A stretch of DNA of 64,000 bases from Unio delphinus (taxonomy: Eukaryota > Mollusca > Bivalvia > Unionida > Unionidae): the NCBI GenBank assembly GCA_029339505.1, contig JAQISU010000119.1, forward strand, positions 1,244,501 through 1,308,500, written 5' to 3'. The notes beneath the pieces are model-generated. The model was not told the origin of the DNA. It ran no database searches and saw only the letters and a list, made by a program, of their open reading frames with translations. Shown in pieces: positions 45,445-57,425 of this stretch; position 1 is the stretch's first letter, and the number at the start of each line of letters is the position of its first letter. The translations under genes were made by a program, and so were the position numbers.

Positions 45445-46761
45445 CTTAGGTAAAACTTAACGACCTCGTTTTGATTGATCATCGATATGCTCATATTTTG
45501 ATATAATGCCTTCACAGTCTAGATTTTCAGATAATACTATTCCGCTATTTTTCAAATTCGAAATTTCAACGATTATATTATTTACTTGGATATCTATTAT
45601 TATTATAATATATTTTATCTCTAATTTGAAAAAAAAAAATAAAAACCCATTTTCGCCTTGGAATTAATTCAAATTTTTTCATTTATAATACGGTTAATAT
45701 TTTCATAATTCATTATTATAATTATTATACTTTTAATTGCAAAAAAAAAAATTTCAAAAATAAGTAACACAACATATTAGGCTTTTGTGTTTTACATAGG
45801 GTTCTTTCTATACACATGAAATTGCTTTGCAATTGTCATTTCCATTTTTCATTTTCATTTTTCGTCAGTTTTCATTTCCATTTTTTACCACTTTTCATTT
45901 CTATTTATCATTGTCATTTTTCATTTGACCCTATGACATTAATGATATGACCGTTTCTTTTGGCCGGTAGTTTATTCTGAACTACACTACGGGGCTACCC
46001 AAACGTGACAGAGAGCTAATTACATCCAAGGTTGTTATTTATTTTAACGTCCATTGTGTTTCCATGGGCGTCATTCCATGGTTGCATAGTTGGAATAAAA
46101 ACCCAACCACGTCGCCGTGGATTTATAAGTTGCATTTTAGTTCGTAACTTGAATGTAGACAGAGGAGTTCGCCTCCTTCCCCCCCCCCCCCCCCCAATTA
46201 ATAGAAAAACATCACATCGTTATCACCAGGCATTTGCCCGCTGTGAGGCGCGAACCGTAAATCTCAGCTATGGAGTTTCCACAGCCAACCACGTTTGCAT
46301 CATATTACAAGTTCACGTCTGCGATAATGACGTTTTTAAACAGAATTTAAAAAATATAACTATTTGTAAATAACTTCATGTTTGATTTGTTTGCAAACAG
46401 ATAATTCCACATTTATTCACTCTACGAGAATGATATACGTAGGTAATTATTCACCACACACAGGCGTGGGTATTTTACTACAGTCAATGCTGTACTATTT
46501 TACCCAAAAACAGAATTACAAATATAGCTATTTGTGTAAATAACTTCATGTTTGATTTGATTTTACAAATAGATATGGGACGTTTATAGTAATATCTAGT
46601 GTTGGGAATCCTGCCGCTATATAACGACAGTCAATCGTGGGTAAAACCAGTACAATCACGTGATAGCGTATATATTATATACACATTCCAAACTAAAACA
46701 GCATTGGGCTCTATTTGTAGAACATGACTCGCGTAAGATTTCTTTTGATCATGGTCGTTAA
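45445..46761. other. Right subterminal region of copy A, no gene
   Basis: No supported gene. It contains T/C-rich TTTCATTT repeats (about 45,835-45,925), a run of 15 C near 46,181 and an imperfect direct repeat of about 70 bp (46,338-46,410 and 46,508-46,577, both containing TAACTTCATGTTTGATTTG). Confidence 0.65.
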
Positions 46762-46936
46762 GGCCTCAGTTTGCTAAATCGCCAGTAAAGTTGTTGTAGG
46801 ATTCGCCACTCATAACTCGTTTTTTTTTTAAATTTTGTTTTGCTTAATGGAGGATTCTATTAAGAATTTCGAGGAAGCCTCAGATTAACTCGTCGACGCT
46901 TCTAAAAATGTTGTAGGATTCGCTCCCTCTGCTGCT
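46762..46936 (-). repeat. Copy A right terminal inverted repeat
   Basis: The complement of the left repeat, from GGCCTCAGTTTGCTAAATCG inward to CCCTCTGCTGCT at the end. The following AACTA matches the five bases before the left end. Confidence 0.85.
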
Positions 46937-46941
46937 AACTA

Positions 46942-49190
46942 CTAAGACGCCGGCGTTTTCTGCACAGTATAGACTTCTAAAAATATTAAGAAAAACTGAA
47001 TGAAATGTTTAAAAAAGATTAAGTAGTATGGATTCTTAATTAAGAGGAGAAAACTGGATGTAATAAACTAAGACAACATTCCTTTTACAATCCCTTTTTT
47101 AAAATGGTTTTCTAGATTTTATCAAGATTAAAAATCAGAACCTGTTTACACCACAGTAAAATAAATTTGTGTCTTCTTCTGCTGAGGTTCGTGCAAATGG
47201 CCAACATGTTTAGCTCCCTGCAACATATACATCAAGCAACTGCCAATCTGTCACTTTCTGCATCAACGCCACATCAGCGGAATAATAATATGGTGGACCG
47301 TATGATGTCAACGTCAGCGTTGTTATGATATACACTGATTGGTACTGCCACATTTTGCACTCCTATAAATGTTGCAGCTCAGTCGGCAGTGTGATGTAAA
47401 ATCCAATCCAAATTCGGCAGTGCATACATTCCGACTGCAGCTGCTATCACTATCAAAGTCAAACAATTCATTTTAGAAGGTCAGTACATTGAGTCGCTAA
47501 GCTGATAGGAATTAGCAGATCTTGAAGATGCAAATTAATATTAACCAAGCTTCTCCCGAAATTAAACTGGCACATAGTCAGAAGAAAACCACTCTTTCTT
47601 TTACCTCTTTCCTTTAATCAGTGGATCTTTCCTTGGAATAGGTTCGTAACAATTCTCTAGGAAAGTAAAATAGTATTGCAAATTTATCTTAACCTATGGA
47701 AAATATCTCTGTTTTAATTATACTGCATACTGTCGGCATAAGTGAATGATAAGGATTATTTCCCGTCATCAACGATCAAGTGAGTATTCCGCTAAGACGG
47801 AACATAACTAGTTGCCCATGCACTCAGTGCTAAAGTGACTTTAATTCAAACAAGTTAAGTCAGTCTAGCAGCTAATTGTAGTCGCGTTAAGACATCAAAC
47901 CAGATAGGCTACACATTTGGAACTCCAGGTCATTTGGGATATGCTCGTTGTCTTGTGAACGAACTGTCTATGGAGAAAATACAGGAAGCAATAAATCTGA
48001 AAGAACAAAAAAGCAGGAATAGGAAAGTGCAGAAATACCCCATCTGATGATAAGGCAAACCTATGAGGTGAAGCCTGTTGTGCGCCACTTACTGCAGTAG
48101 AGAGTCGCTGACCCTCAAGTTGAGAAGTGGGACCTAGATTTGGAGCAATATCAGGAAGAATATGAGCCTCAGAGAGACACAACATTAACAGGCACATTGT
48201 AGAGTGGCGAGGGAGTCTTCAGAATCTGACAAACGGGAGATTTGCGGGCAGAATCCACAAGACCCCCATCTCAGCACTCCTCAGCACCATTAGCCGACGA
48301 ATATATATGGAGGCAACGATGTTTATGTAGAGCTCTACGCGGAAGGTGTGGACATTAATCAGGTATTCAAGTCAACTAGAACACTAACTAATCACTGCCC
48401 CATTTAGGTCAGCCACTTGCAACACTACTCCCATTTTCCTCAGTGTCCAATGTCGTGATGTAATCCATGGTAAAGTTACGTTTGACCCCATACATTTTAG
48501 GTCAGTTAACATTACCCTTCCCGTTTGACCAAGAGACACATACCATTACTTGTGTTGCTTTCACAACCACCACCGATGCAATTACAAAGATGCTAGAACA
48601 TCTTGCCATCATTGTTAACAGGTGCCTTAAAAAGAGGCGGCAGAACAAAAAACTAATGCTTCTCAAGATATTTGACAATTGAGGGCCTTGGTGGGGAGAA
48701 TAAATACCAAATACTTATGTTTCTTCTCAATCTGCATTATGCCAGCCAAAGACGAGGATCGGGTAAAAATAATTATTGAGAGCTAAAGTTTCATTCTGAA
48801 TTTTTACTTTTGGTGCAAAAGTATATCTGGCCACATTTAATCTATCAGTCCCGAAGACTACCACCTTAAGTATTTGGGTACACTGGCTATTCTTGGGACA
48901 GGACTAACTTTGCTTCAAGTTAGTAAAATATACACAGCCGACTACAGCCATTGTTGGGAAATACACGGTTAAATAAACTCGTTTTATGTGGTAAATCACT
49001 TACCTGTTTTTTCTGCAGCACCAGTTAGTATAGCTGATTTGACAATTCTTGATGTTTTTTTCTTTATTTCATTTGTCACGGTGTCATGTACCATGTTAGA
49101 TGTGCCAGCTATGCTGAGGTCTCGGCTCTTACTGTAGAGAGATACGGACATATTGGTTGTCAGAAGGAAGTTGACATATGACTTTTTGGC
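46942..49190. other. No gene seen
   Basis: About 2.2 kb of unique-looking flanking DNA. Short open frames are present but overlap and show no family resemblance. Confidence 0.55.
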
Positions 49191-49199
49191 TTGTAGCCT

Positions 49200-49830
49200 G
49201 TTTAAGGGTGCCAGATTACTCTCGGGTTATGAACGTAACTCGTATAATATTGTATAAGCCCAACTTGTCAAATGGTAGGTGTTAAGTCCCACTTTGTAAA
49301 GACGTATTGTACAACATATAATAATAATAACTATAACCCACTCTCTTTTGATACGCGTTATCTAAGAGATGACCACCCTCAATATAATTGCCCGGTTCAA
49401 GTATGAGAATTGATAGAGTAAACATGGAGCAGGTATATTGAAAAAACAACTACGAGCCCCCATAAAAATATACAAACAATTTAATCAATTACATACACAA
49501 TTATTAAACTTCCTTTTATTTGGAATACACGCTGTTTAGAAATACAACTTTCACCGAATTACAACAAAATTTGAAATAGATGTGAAGAAAATAGCCGATC
49601 TATTACTGATAGTTTAAATCATCATAGGATCGAGTGGTACAATCTAAGTCAATGCCTTGTTCGATTTTCATAACCTGCTGTTTACTCGATCCCGTCACTG
49701 TTCATTTCAATGTTGATCTAGAAAACTCCTTTTCTCCAGGAAATCTGCACCTGTAGATGTTTCCGCTCGATTCCGGACATGTCCACTGTATCATGCGTTC
49801 ACTGCAATTTCCGTTTCCCAATTCCTTTTC
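49200..49830 (+). repeat. Repeat family X, copy 1
   Basis: It starts around TAGCCTGTTTAAGGG and contains CGTATAATATTGTATAAGCC, AACCCACTC, ACTACGAGCCCCC and TTTCACCGAATTACAA. The same landmarks in the same order recur in copies 2 and 3. No ORF is seen. Element type unknown; could be a long terminal segment of a DNA or LTR element. Confidence 0.75.
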
Positions 49831-51940
49831 CAAAGTTTACGTCGCAATTCACGTAACTTCTCGATCTTCCCAAAATCTATGTTCTTCCTTTCAAACGAAA
49901 ATTAAAACAGCCTAACTCTCTCGTTACAATGGTTACATTTGAGACTGTCCATTATTCCCGGTTCAAAAAATCGGCTAGTAATTAAACTACACATGTCCTC
50001 AAATGAATGTAGTTACACAAATTGCGAATTATCCATCAAGGATTTGAATTCGGTCCCCGCCTTAATTTAAATAGCAAACAAATTGAATACACTGTCGCTA
50101 AATCATCTATGGAATCAAAATTTGGTGAATTCACATGTATTCTCGTAACCCATTACCAATGTAATACATTCAATTCTTAGAACATAATCATTATTCATCC
50201 AAAATGATAAATTCAAGAATTAACGTAACACTTCCTATTCATAACTCAAATACTGTTTTAAATTAACCCTACGTCATTCTTAACAAAGAATTAAGGTAAG
50301 AATTCATAATTCAAAAGTACATTATTATACAAATGTATCAAATGACATCATACAAGAACTTCAAATTCATAATACAGAACACATTATTATACAAATGTGT
50401 CAAATGAAATCATGCGGACCTGTAAATTAAAGCAAACATATAAATTGCACCAATAATATACATGGAATTGTGATAGTACCTTCGTGTTTTGGTGTGTCCG
50501 TTTCTTAGTTTGGCGGTTTTTTCTGGACCACGATTTCTTAAAGGACGTATTTCTCTCAAATAACATCCGGGTCCTTTCTAAATAATTCTACCCCTGGTTC
50601 TCTCTCTTGCAGAGAAACTTTCAAGACTAACATCTAATTTAGCCCGGCCGGTATTATGTCTAACGAAATTTTCGTGTGAAAACACACCCTTTATTTAACC
50701 GTGACCAATCAGAATCAAATGTGTTTTCTACCGCTTTTCTCTAAAAGTCGCTTACGTCATGATCAATATGACATGCTTGTTTTTAAGTAACATTTTCTCA
50801 ACTTTAACACTTCTCGTGAAAAATGAAACTTTAAAATGTCGCTAGCAATCATTCTGGTTCCTGAGTAAACAAGGTTTAATTAGTATAACGGTCGTACTCT
50901 ACTTTACAGACCCCACTTTGGCACGGAGTGTCTTCATAAATCCAACTAATGGTTTGCTGCCCACAGCTAATGTTTAATCAATATATTTCGTGAAATTTGC
51001 CCCTTCTCATAGGGCTCTGTCACGGAATTGTATAAATCCTTTTATTTACTAAATACATGTACTATAGTTTCCTTTTTGGGAAAAACGATACCCGAGAGTG
51101 ATTAATGTATATTGTGGTGGATTTCGAAAAAGTGAGGTCGGTCCATTTTATGCCGCACGTGCAAAGTGCTTTTGATGGGAAGAATTGAATGCTTCCAGTG
51201 CACAGACGATACCGTGCATAAATACCGCACTCTAGGTAAAGATCTTTACATTAAGTCTTGTCAGTGAACGGGTCTGCTAAAAGGACTTGCACATCTTTAG
51301 CTGTAGAGGTAAGTTTATTAATGCCTTCTATATAAGATAAAACTATCGTACAAAAACGGATTTTTTTGTGGTAAGTTTTGTAGCTTTGGTTACGCAGTAT
51401 AAGGCACATACATGTACTTATAATCTGATTTTGGGACTTAGCAAAGGATTTATATAAGTAATATAGGCTATGTAAAGTGACAAATTTTTCGTCGAATCTA
51501 TTAAATAACTCTTAGTTCTAGCCAGCAGCCATTTGTTTGATTTATGGGACATTCTGCACAGAAAGATACTGGTATAATCGGTTCACCCAATTAACTGTGT
51601 TTGTTTAGAGCAGTACTGACCGAAAGTGACCTTCTGGAAGGGTCATTTTCTCACGAACATGTCGGGGTTTGATTTGAAACAGACAGGGTTGTTATTTAAA
51701 ACCAAAGCGTGGCATCTTGACACGCTGATGAAGCTACTTTTAAAGGAAAGAGCGAGAAAATATATTTGTTCTGATTGGTCACTGTTGAATAAGGGATGTG
51801 TTTACACGAGAAAATCTTTAGAATATTATATCTACTAGTTAAAATTTACTTCAGTCTTGACGTTCCTCTGTTACAAAACACATTACATAAAGAAGGCGAC
51901 ATTATATAGATCTAAACTAAAGGGGGGCTTAGCCTTACCT
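49831..51940. other. No gene; candidate TATA and splice donor
   Basis: No coding gene is supported. At about 51,217 CATAAATA could be a TATA box, and at 51,306-51,314 GAGGTAAGT is a perfect splice-donor consensus. Together they could mark the promoter and first exon of a transcript leading right. This is weak evidence. Confidence 0.3.
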
Positions 51941-52051
51941 ACCCCCCCCCCCCTTAATAAAATGTAAAAACATATTAAATAGGCTTAACGATTAAATAAT
52001 ACACCACTAACACCATGGGAAGCACTATACATATTTTGGCTAGGTTTTGGA

Positions 52052-52636
52052 ATGAGAAACAAACAAGACATATACATGAACAACAAACTAGTTAAAAAAA
52101 TAGACACACCACATTTATATAGAGGGATCAAGGATATTTTATATAGATATAGGGATAACAAAGAATTATGGGCACTAAACAAAGACAAGGTATACGACTG
52201 GCTTTTAGAATCAGAATCAATAAGGAACAAATCAAAAATACAAATAGAGAACTCACATGTTAAATGGGACAGATTTTGGAGGCATTGGTTCGGCATTAAC
52301 TCGTTTAAGGTACAAAGCATCATGTACACGTACCTCCACAACGCTAACAGGCGAAGTGGCAATTAAACGTAGATTAATAAAGACCATGGTTAGCTGCCCT
52401 CTATGCAAATAAAAAAGTACCACACACTTACCCAATGCGACGAAACAAAGAGAGAAAGGATCAAACTGATAATGGAAATAATGAAGATAGACAAATATGA
52501 CAGACGTCAATTACTCTTCTTAGACAGAAACTTCAATAAACAATTGGTTAGACTAATAACAGACTATATTACGAAGACGCTTATAAGATGTGGACCCCTA
52601 ATGAAGGTTAAGGAAAAATATTTAAAGTTAATTTAA
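52052..52636 (+). pseudogene. Possible LINE reverse-transcriptase C-terminal fragment
   Basis: The plus-strand ORF at 52,052-52,366 (104 residues) has the pattern VKWDRFWRHWFG..SFKVQSIMYTYLHNAN. A CPLC segment followed by a His and, in another frame, a TQCDETKRE segment come after it. That order (helical thumb-like region, then a C-x2-C...H...C knuckle) fits the end of non-LTR retrotransposon ORF2 proteins. A stop and a frame change separate the parts. The upstream reverse-transcriptase palm is not seen. The region is bounded by a C-run with TTAATAAAA at 51,943 and its complement at 53,657. Confidence 0.4.
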
Positions 52637-53719
52637 AAATCTTTTTTCACTTATTACTAGAGAAAAAAAAATTTAAAAAAAAGGAAAAAAAATAAAAATT
52701 ATTTTAACAAATAATAATAAAAATAAATTAAAAAAATAAAATAAAAAAAGTCGTTATTATGAATTGTTTAATTATTTAATTAATACACAATGTACTGTGA
52801 GGGAAAAGTACACATGAGGACGCCTTAAAGCTATATCACATGGCGCTATGTGAAGTGAGCAGGCCTGTGGTAGAGTTTGGAAAAGTACCCAATTATGAAA
52901 AGTTTTTTTTCTTATTACTCTATCTACTACACTCTATCTTCTCTGGATTATCAATCCATACTTTTACTACCATGTCTATATCCCGAAATGGACATGGGTC
53001 CTGCTTAAGGACTTTAAATTTTTTTTAGATCCTTTATTAATATTTAATTATAAATAAACAATAGGACGGACAAATTGAGGTAGGATCTGTACAGCCAAAT
53101 AAATTTGTACAGATCCTCGCTCAAGGCGTCCGGACCTAAGAAACTAAATATTACTAGATAAATGGAAGAACATTAAATATTGAAATAATAGGCACTTCCA
53201 TGTATACAAATTCTAGAGAAATGTTTTCAATAATAAACTAAAAAGAGGTACGATAATGTCTTTTAATTAGTAAAGACATAAAAGTAAGACAACTGGTGCA
53301 AACTTTAAACAAATGGCTTTCCTTAACATAAACACAAGGTATATACCTTATATAGCAAACAGACATATAGCACTAACACAATTAGCAAACACAAGGAAAT
53401 AGGAGACCACCAGCCATGGTCAAAAATCAAATAAATAAAGTAGACTACTAGAATGGGTAGATCAAATCCCTTCTAGTAAGGTTTTACTGCAAGAACAATA
53501 GGGATCTCATAAATACCCTAAATCAAGCTTATAACCCCGATGGGGAAAACTAAATGGAACTTAAATAAAAAATAAAAAAGAAGCAAACAAATAACATACT
53601 TTGGGGAATACATACACACATAAAAACTTTTTACTTTTTTTTTTATTAAGGGGGGGGAGCATCTGTCTGGTGCCCCCCCCCAAAAAAAAAAATGAAGTTC
53701 CTCTGCAAGAGAGGACATT

Positions 53720-54425
53720 GTAGTATTATTTTTGGAATAAAGGCTCCCGAGAGTATTTTTGAGAAGTACCTTCGAGATCAATAAATCAGAAAAGACCGCC
53801 AAAATCCAACCGTTAAAAGATGCACCAAAAACACGAGGAAGGACGAAAATAGTTTTTATTTGGAGAGACGTGCAGTACCAAATAGAGGACGTACAAAGAA
53901 TAGTGGGAAGTAGAAGTTGCGAGGGGCATACATCGATACAGAGAAAAAGTCTGAGTTCGAGCAGAACATCCACGAGGGAAAAGTATCTCGAGAGACAGGA
54001 ACCTCTGGGTCAACATTTGAGTGAGCAGAGAACGCAGTTCGACTAAACATTTCATGAAAATGGAACAACGCCGAAGAATTTTATATAAAAAATTAAATCT
54101 CTGATGAAGTTAACTATCAGTAATAGAACAGCTAAATTTGTTTAATTCTAATTTCGATCTATTTGTAATTCGGTGAAAGTTTTATTCTAAAAACCACGTG
54201 TATTCCGAGTGAAAGGAATTTCATTGTGCATGTCATTGATTATAATTGTTTATTTATCTTTACGGGGGCTTGTAGTTTCTTTGTTCAATATATTAACTCA
54301 TAGTATCGGCGGGGAGTGGGTTAGAGTGTTCTTTTTATAAGTTGTGCAATACCTTTTGACTAGTGGGCTTGTACAATATTATACGAATAACGATCATGAC
54401 CCGCGAGCCTGCCACAGGCTACATT
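53720..54425 (-). repeat. Repeat family X, copy 2 (inverted)
   Basis: The complement carries the landmarks of copies 1 and 3 in the same order (CGTATAATATTGTACAAGCC, CACTCTAACCCACT, ACAAGCCCCCGTAAAG, TTTCACCGAATTACAA). It and copy 3 form a long inverted repeat around about 1.2 kb at 54.43-55.68 kb. That central 1.2 kb shows no gene. The plus-strand frame at 53,759-54,046 lies within this repeat and is not supported as a gene. Confidence 0.75.
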
Positions 54426-55684
54426 TTTAAGAAGTGTTTAGTGTAACAGGATTCGTATCGAGCAGGGTTAGGTTTACTTCTGAACTTGATGTTTTGTAAT
54501 TATTGTGCCGGTGATGTAATCTGTATAACTTACCGTGTATATCGTTATCACATCTTTATGCCCGTGTCGTATATAGTACATGGTGTTGGATATGTTTGCA
54601 GCTGTCCGTAGTGTGTAAAGCTCTGTAGATCCGTCCAGAGTGTTTGGAGTGTCTAGACCAGAGTGACACGAGCGGTCAAAGTGATCGAGGTCGACGATGT
54701 GCAAGCTGTAAAGCAAACCATACTAATTAACTGTAATTAGCCGTGGAGCTGGAATAAAGTGTGCTGATGCCGCTGTGTATATTCTTACATATAATTTTGT
54801 AGCCGTGGGCTAATTTGGGGTTCGTAAGACCCATCGTATTTTTCGGGACTGTAAACGTTTAACTACATGAGGAAAATTTTACATTGTTTACTAGTTAAGT
54901 AAACTAAATCAATCGTTTTATAGTAAAATCACTGTGAACCATTAACCCCTTGTCTTTGTAGTTTGTAAAGTAATTTATCTGTAATTTTCGTAAATACATT
55001 TGTGCTTTCTTATGTTACTTGATCCAATATTTGGATTATATATACACGCAAGTATTCATATTGCTGATTGATGTCATTCATATTTAAACATTGAAATTAT
55101 CGTCAAAAATGTTTTGTTGTGAATTCTGAAATTTCACCCGGTTATCTTGTTACAGACTTGACAGTTTTTCATTTTGCCACCACAGTTCCGCATTGAACCC
55201 TAAATGCTCGCTATTTTTTAATCGGGCGTGTTATCATGACAGGCCATCCCTTCTTATGTATTCAACAGCGATCCAACTCTGAATCTCCCTAATTGTTCTA
55301 TATTGCAGTTGATGACGATGAGTGCAGCGATTAAGTGCAACACAACTCCTAACAGGATGCGGATGTAATTCAAAGTACATTGAAAGGAATTTCGTCGAAG
55401 TTCGTTTGACGTAGAAAGTCGGTTCATGATGATAATGCGGTCCTTTTGCACGTCAAATTGCAATGACCTGTAACCAGTGTAATGACATGCAATGAACGTA
55501 ACGTCTCCAGTGTAATCATAAGCCATGGCTTAAATTCACCTCTCATTCAAATCCAGACGGTAGTAACATTAAATCTTTTGAACCCGGATGACGAGGTGGG
55601 GTGGGGTAACTGGTAGTATTTGGGTGCAACATTTTTTTAAAAACAGATCAGATGTAATTAAGGAGTATGTGTGTGATAGGGGTC

Positions 55685-56245
55685 TCGGGTCCTGAGCGTT
55701 ATTCGTACACTATTGCACAAGCCCACTTGTCAGAGGTATTGCACAACTTGGAAAAACAACACTCTAACCCACTTCCCTCTAATACTCGCTATCTAGGAGA
55801 TGACCGCCCACGGTGTAATCGCCCAGTTCGAGTATAGAATGTATATGGTAAACTGAGATAATATATTGAACAAAGAAACTACGAGCCCCCGTAAAGATAA
55901 ATAAACAATTTAATCAAAACATACACAGTGAAATTTCCTTTTCTTCTGAATGCACGTGGTTTTAGAATTAACTTTAACCGAATTACAAATAAATGGCATA
56001 TAGAATTAAACGAATTTAGCCATTGTATGGCTGATAGCTAATTTCATCATAAGAATCGAGTGTTCAATAAAATTCGTCCACGTTGTTCGGTTTTTTTCAT
56101 GACCCGTTTCGTCGAACTGCTTCTCTGCTCACATCTCGAACTCTGACTTGTCCTCTGTGTTAATGTATGCTCCTTGCAACTCTTTACTTCACAATTCCTT
56201 TTCCCCGTCTTGTACGTCATCTATCTCCATATTGCTCTCCAATCC
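55685..56245 (+). repeat. Repeat family X, copy 3
   Basis: Contains CACAAGCCCACTTGTCA, CACTCTAACCCACTTCC, ACTACGAGCCCCCGTAAAG and ACCGAATTACAAATAAATGG as in the other copies. It ends where the Polinton-type terminal relic begins. Confidence 0.75.
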
Positions 56246-56500
56246 TGTCAAATCCAGTCAAAAAGGGCTTGGGCTACTATAGCGTCAAGGGGAATTTAAC
56301 ATGGTGGGCCTATCTAGCGTCAAGGGGAATTGAACATGGAAACTATTTGGGCCTATCTAGCGTCAAAGGAAATTGAACATGGTGGGCCAATCTAGCGTCA
56401 AGGAGAATTGAACAGGGGAACTATTTGGGTCTATCTAGCGACAAGGGGAATTGAACATAGTGGATCTATATAGCGACAAGGGAAACTGAACATGATGGGA
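56246..56500 (+). repeat. Solo Polinton-type terminal relic
   Basis: Starts with AAATCCAGTCAAAAAGGGC and then has six boxes of TAGCG(T/A)CAAGG-GAATTGAACAT type, spaced 36-48 bp. These boxes are shared with the relic at 8.57 kb and the arms at 17.34 and 21.43 kb. No Polinton gene of that lineage is adjacent. It ends exactly where the terminus of copy B begins. Confidence 0.65.
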
Positions 56501-56757
56501 AGCAGCAGAGGAGGTGAACAGACTTTTTGTCGAAAAGGATCGACATCAAAAAAAAGGATCGACAAAGCGTCGACAGACTTTTTGTCGAAAAGGATCGACA
56601 TCAGAAAAAAAAGGATCGACAAAGCGTCGACAGACTTTTTGTCGAAAAGGATCGACATCAGAAAAAAGGATCGACAAAGCGTCGACACCAGACCAACTTG
56701 CTAGTAATTCATAAAAAAAAGATGCCATTTAGTTGACGTTCACCTCCTCGGCTGCTA
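56501..56757. repeat. Hairpin-like terminus of copy B with three 60-bp repeats
   Basis: AGCAGCAGAGGAGGTGAAC at 56,501-56,519 is repeated in inverted form at about 56,736-56,756 with one mismatch in the aligned part. Between them are three tandem copies of a unit of about 60 bp containing GACTTTTTGTCGAAAAGGAT and GGATCGACAAAGCGTCGAC. The region reads open in all three frames on the plus strand, but these are repeat peptides and not supported as genes. Confidence 0.85.
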
Positions 56758-56762
56758 ATGCG

Positions 56763-57425
56763 CTAACTAAATATTTGATCAAGTCCGACACGATATCTTG
56801 TCCGAGGGTCTGATAAATTTATCGTCACAAATCCGTGTGGGATTGTCTGAGCGTGGCTAAAGAAATTTCTAAATCGATTATGATCCATATCACCACCGCA
56901 CCAAGTTTGCCAAATATTTCTAAGAGTATGAGTATCAACTCCGTTAAATACACACAGTATATTGCAGTTATCTCCGATCACTTTTGGTATTTGAGTGTAA
57001 CGTTGAGTGATATATATCACATCGGTGTTTTTATGTCTGCCTCTGGAAAATATTCTAGCAGGATTCTTTTGATTATCTAACATGATATCATCATATACGA
57101 CTAAATTGTTAATACTTCCATCAATATCATCAATACTAGGTGCCTCTTCGATATCGGTTATAAACTCAATAACACCATCGCCGTTAATTTCTCGCGCGGC
57201 ATCATTAAAATCCTTTAATACTTCATAACATCGTTGATCGTCTACACTCGGAGCAATCATGTACAATTTATCCCACTTCATCCATCTCGTTATCAAATTA
57301 AGTAGCAATTGTGTTTTACCACTTCCAGATGGTCCGATGATAATCGCGCGAATAGAATTTGGTAACATTGCATGGTGTCTAATAGGTTCCCGTCGTCTCG
57401 TAGCTGAATAATCAATTACATTCAT
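56763..57425 (-). CDS. A32-type packaging ATPase (copy B)
   Basis: 220 residues. Walker A GPSGSGKT is at residues 31-38 and Walker B NLVVYDD at 107-113. A TQR segment (residues 140-142) follows in the sensor position, then FNGVDTHTLRNIWQTW and FRNFFSHAQ. This is the FtsK/HerA-superfamily packaging ATPase of Polintons, adintoviruses and NCLDVs, and the length is near the usual 200-260 residues. It would pump element DNA into the procapsid. The gene is leftmost and points toward the terminus; the stop is only 6 bp from the hairpin repeat. Its start is 18 bp from the divergent zinc-ribbon start. All motifs are intact, and copy A has the same protein, so the gene seems conserved under selection. 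Confidence 0.92.
   Translation of the reverse strand: MNVIDYSATRRREPIRHHAMLPNSIRAIIIGPSGSGKTQLLLNLITRWMKWDKLYMIAPSVDDQRCYEVLKDFNDAAREINGDGVIEFITDIEEAPSIDDIDGSINNLVVYDDIMLDNQKNPARIFSRGRHKNTDVIYITQRYTQIPKVIGDNCNILCVFNGVDTHTLRNIWQTWCGGDMDHNRFRNFFSHAQTIPHGFVTINLSDPRTRYRVGLDQIFS

Larger units (their letters stand above)
31069..46936. mobile_element. Copy A: complete 15.9-kb Polinton/adintovirus-like element (decayed)
   Basis: The ends are inverted repeats: AGCAGCAGAGGGGGCGAATC at 31,069 and its near-complement ending at 46,936. The match continues through TCTGAGGCTTCCTCGAAATT and further inward. The 5 bp outside both ends are identical (AACTA, 31,064-31,068 and 46,937-46,941). The content is that of a self-synthesising virus-like transposon: packaging ATPase, phospholipase A2, integrase, polymerase-helicase, endonuclease, then capsid, protease and other morphogenesis genes. 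Most genes carry frameshifts or stops, so the copy is inactive. Classical Polintons have 6-bp target duplications; here I can support only 5. Confidence 0.88.

Noticed and set aside
31063..46942. Classical 6-bp target duplication of copy A
   Set aside because: Only AACTA (5 bp) matches; the sixth base differs on either side.
47895..48682. ORFs of 100 and 71 residues right of copy A
   Set aside because: No recognisable motifs, no promoter or partner; likely chance frames.
53518..54068. Minus- and plus-strand ORFs of 70-151 residues
   Set aside because: They lie in repeat X copy 2 or cross homopolymer runs; the frames are not kept in copies 1 and 3.
56431..56736. Repeat proteins in all three plus frames and the minus strand
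   Set aside because: Generated by three 60-bp repeats in the hairpin terminus; no family signal.
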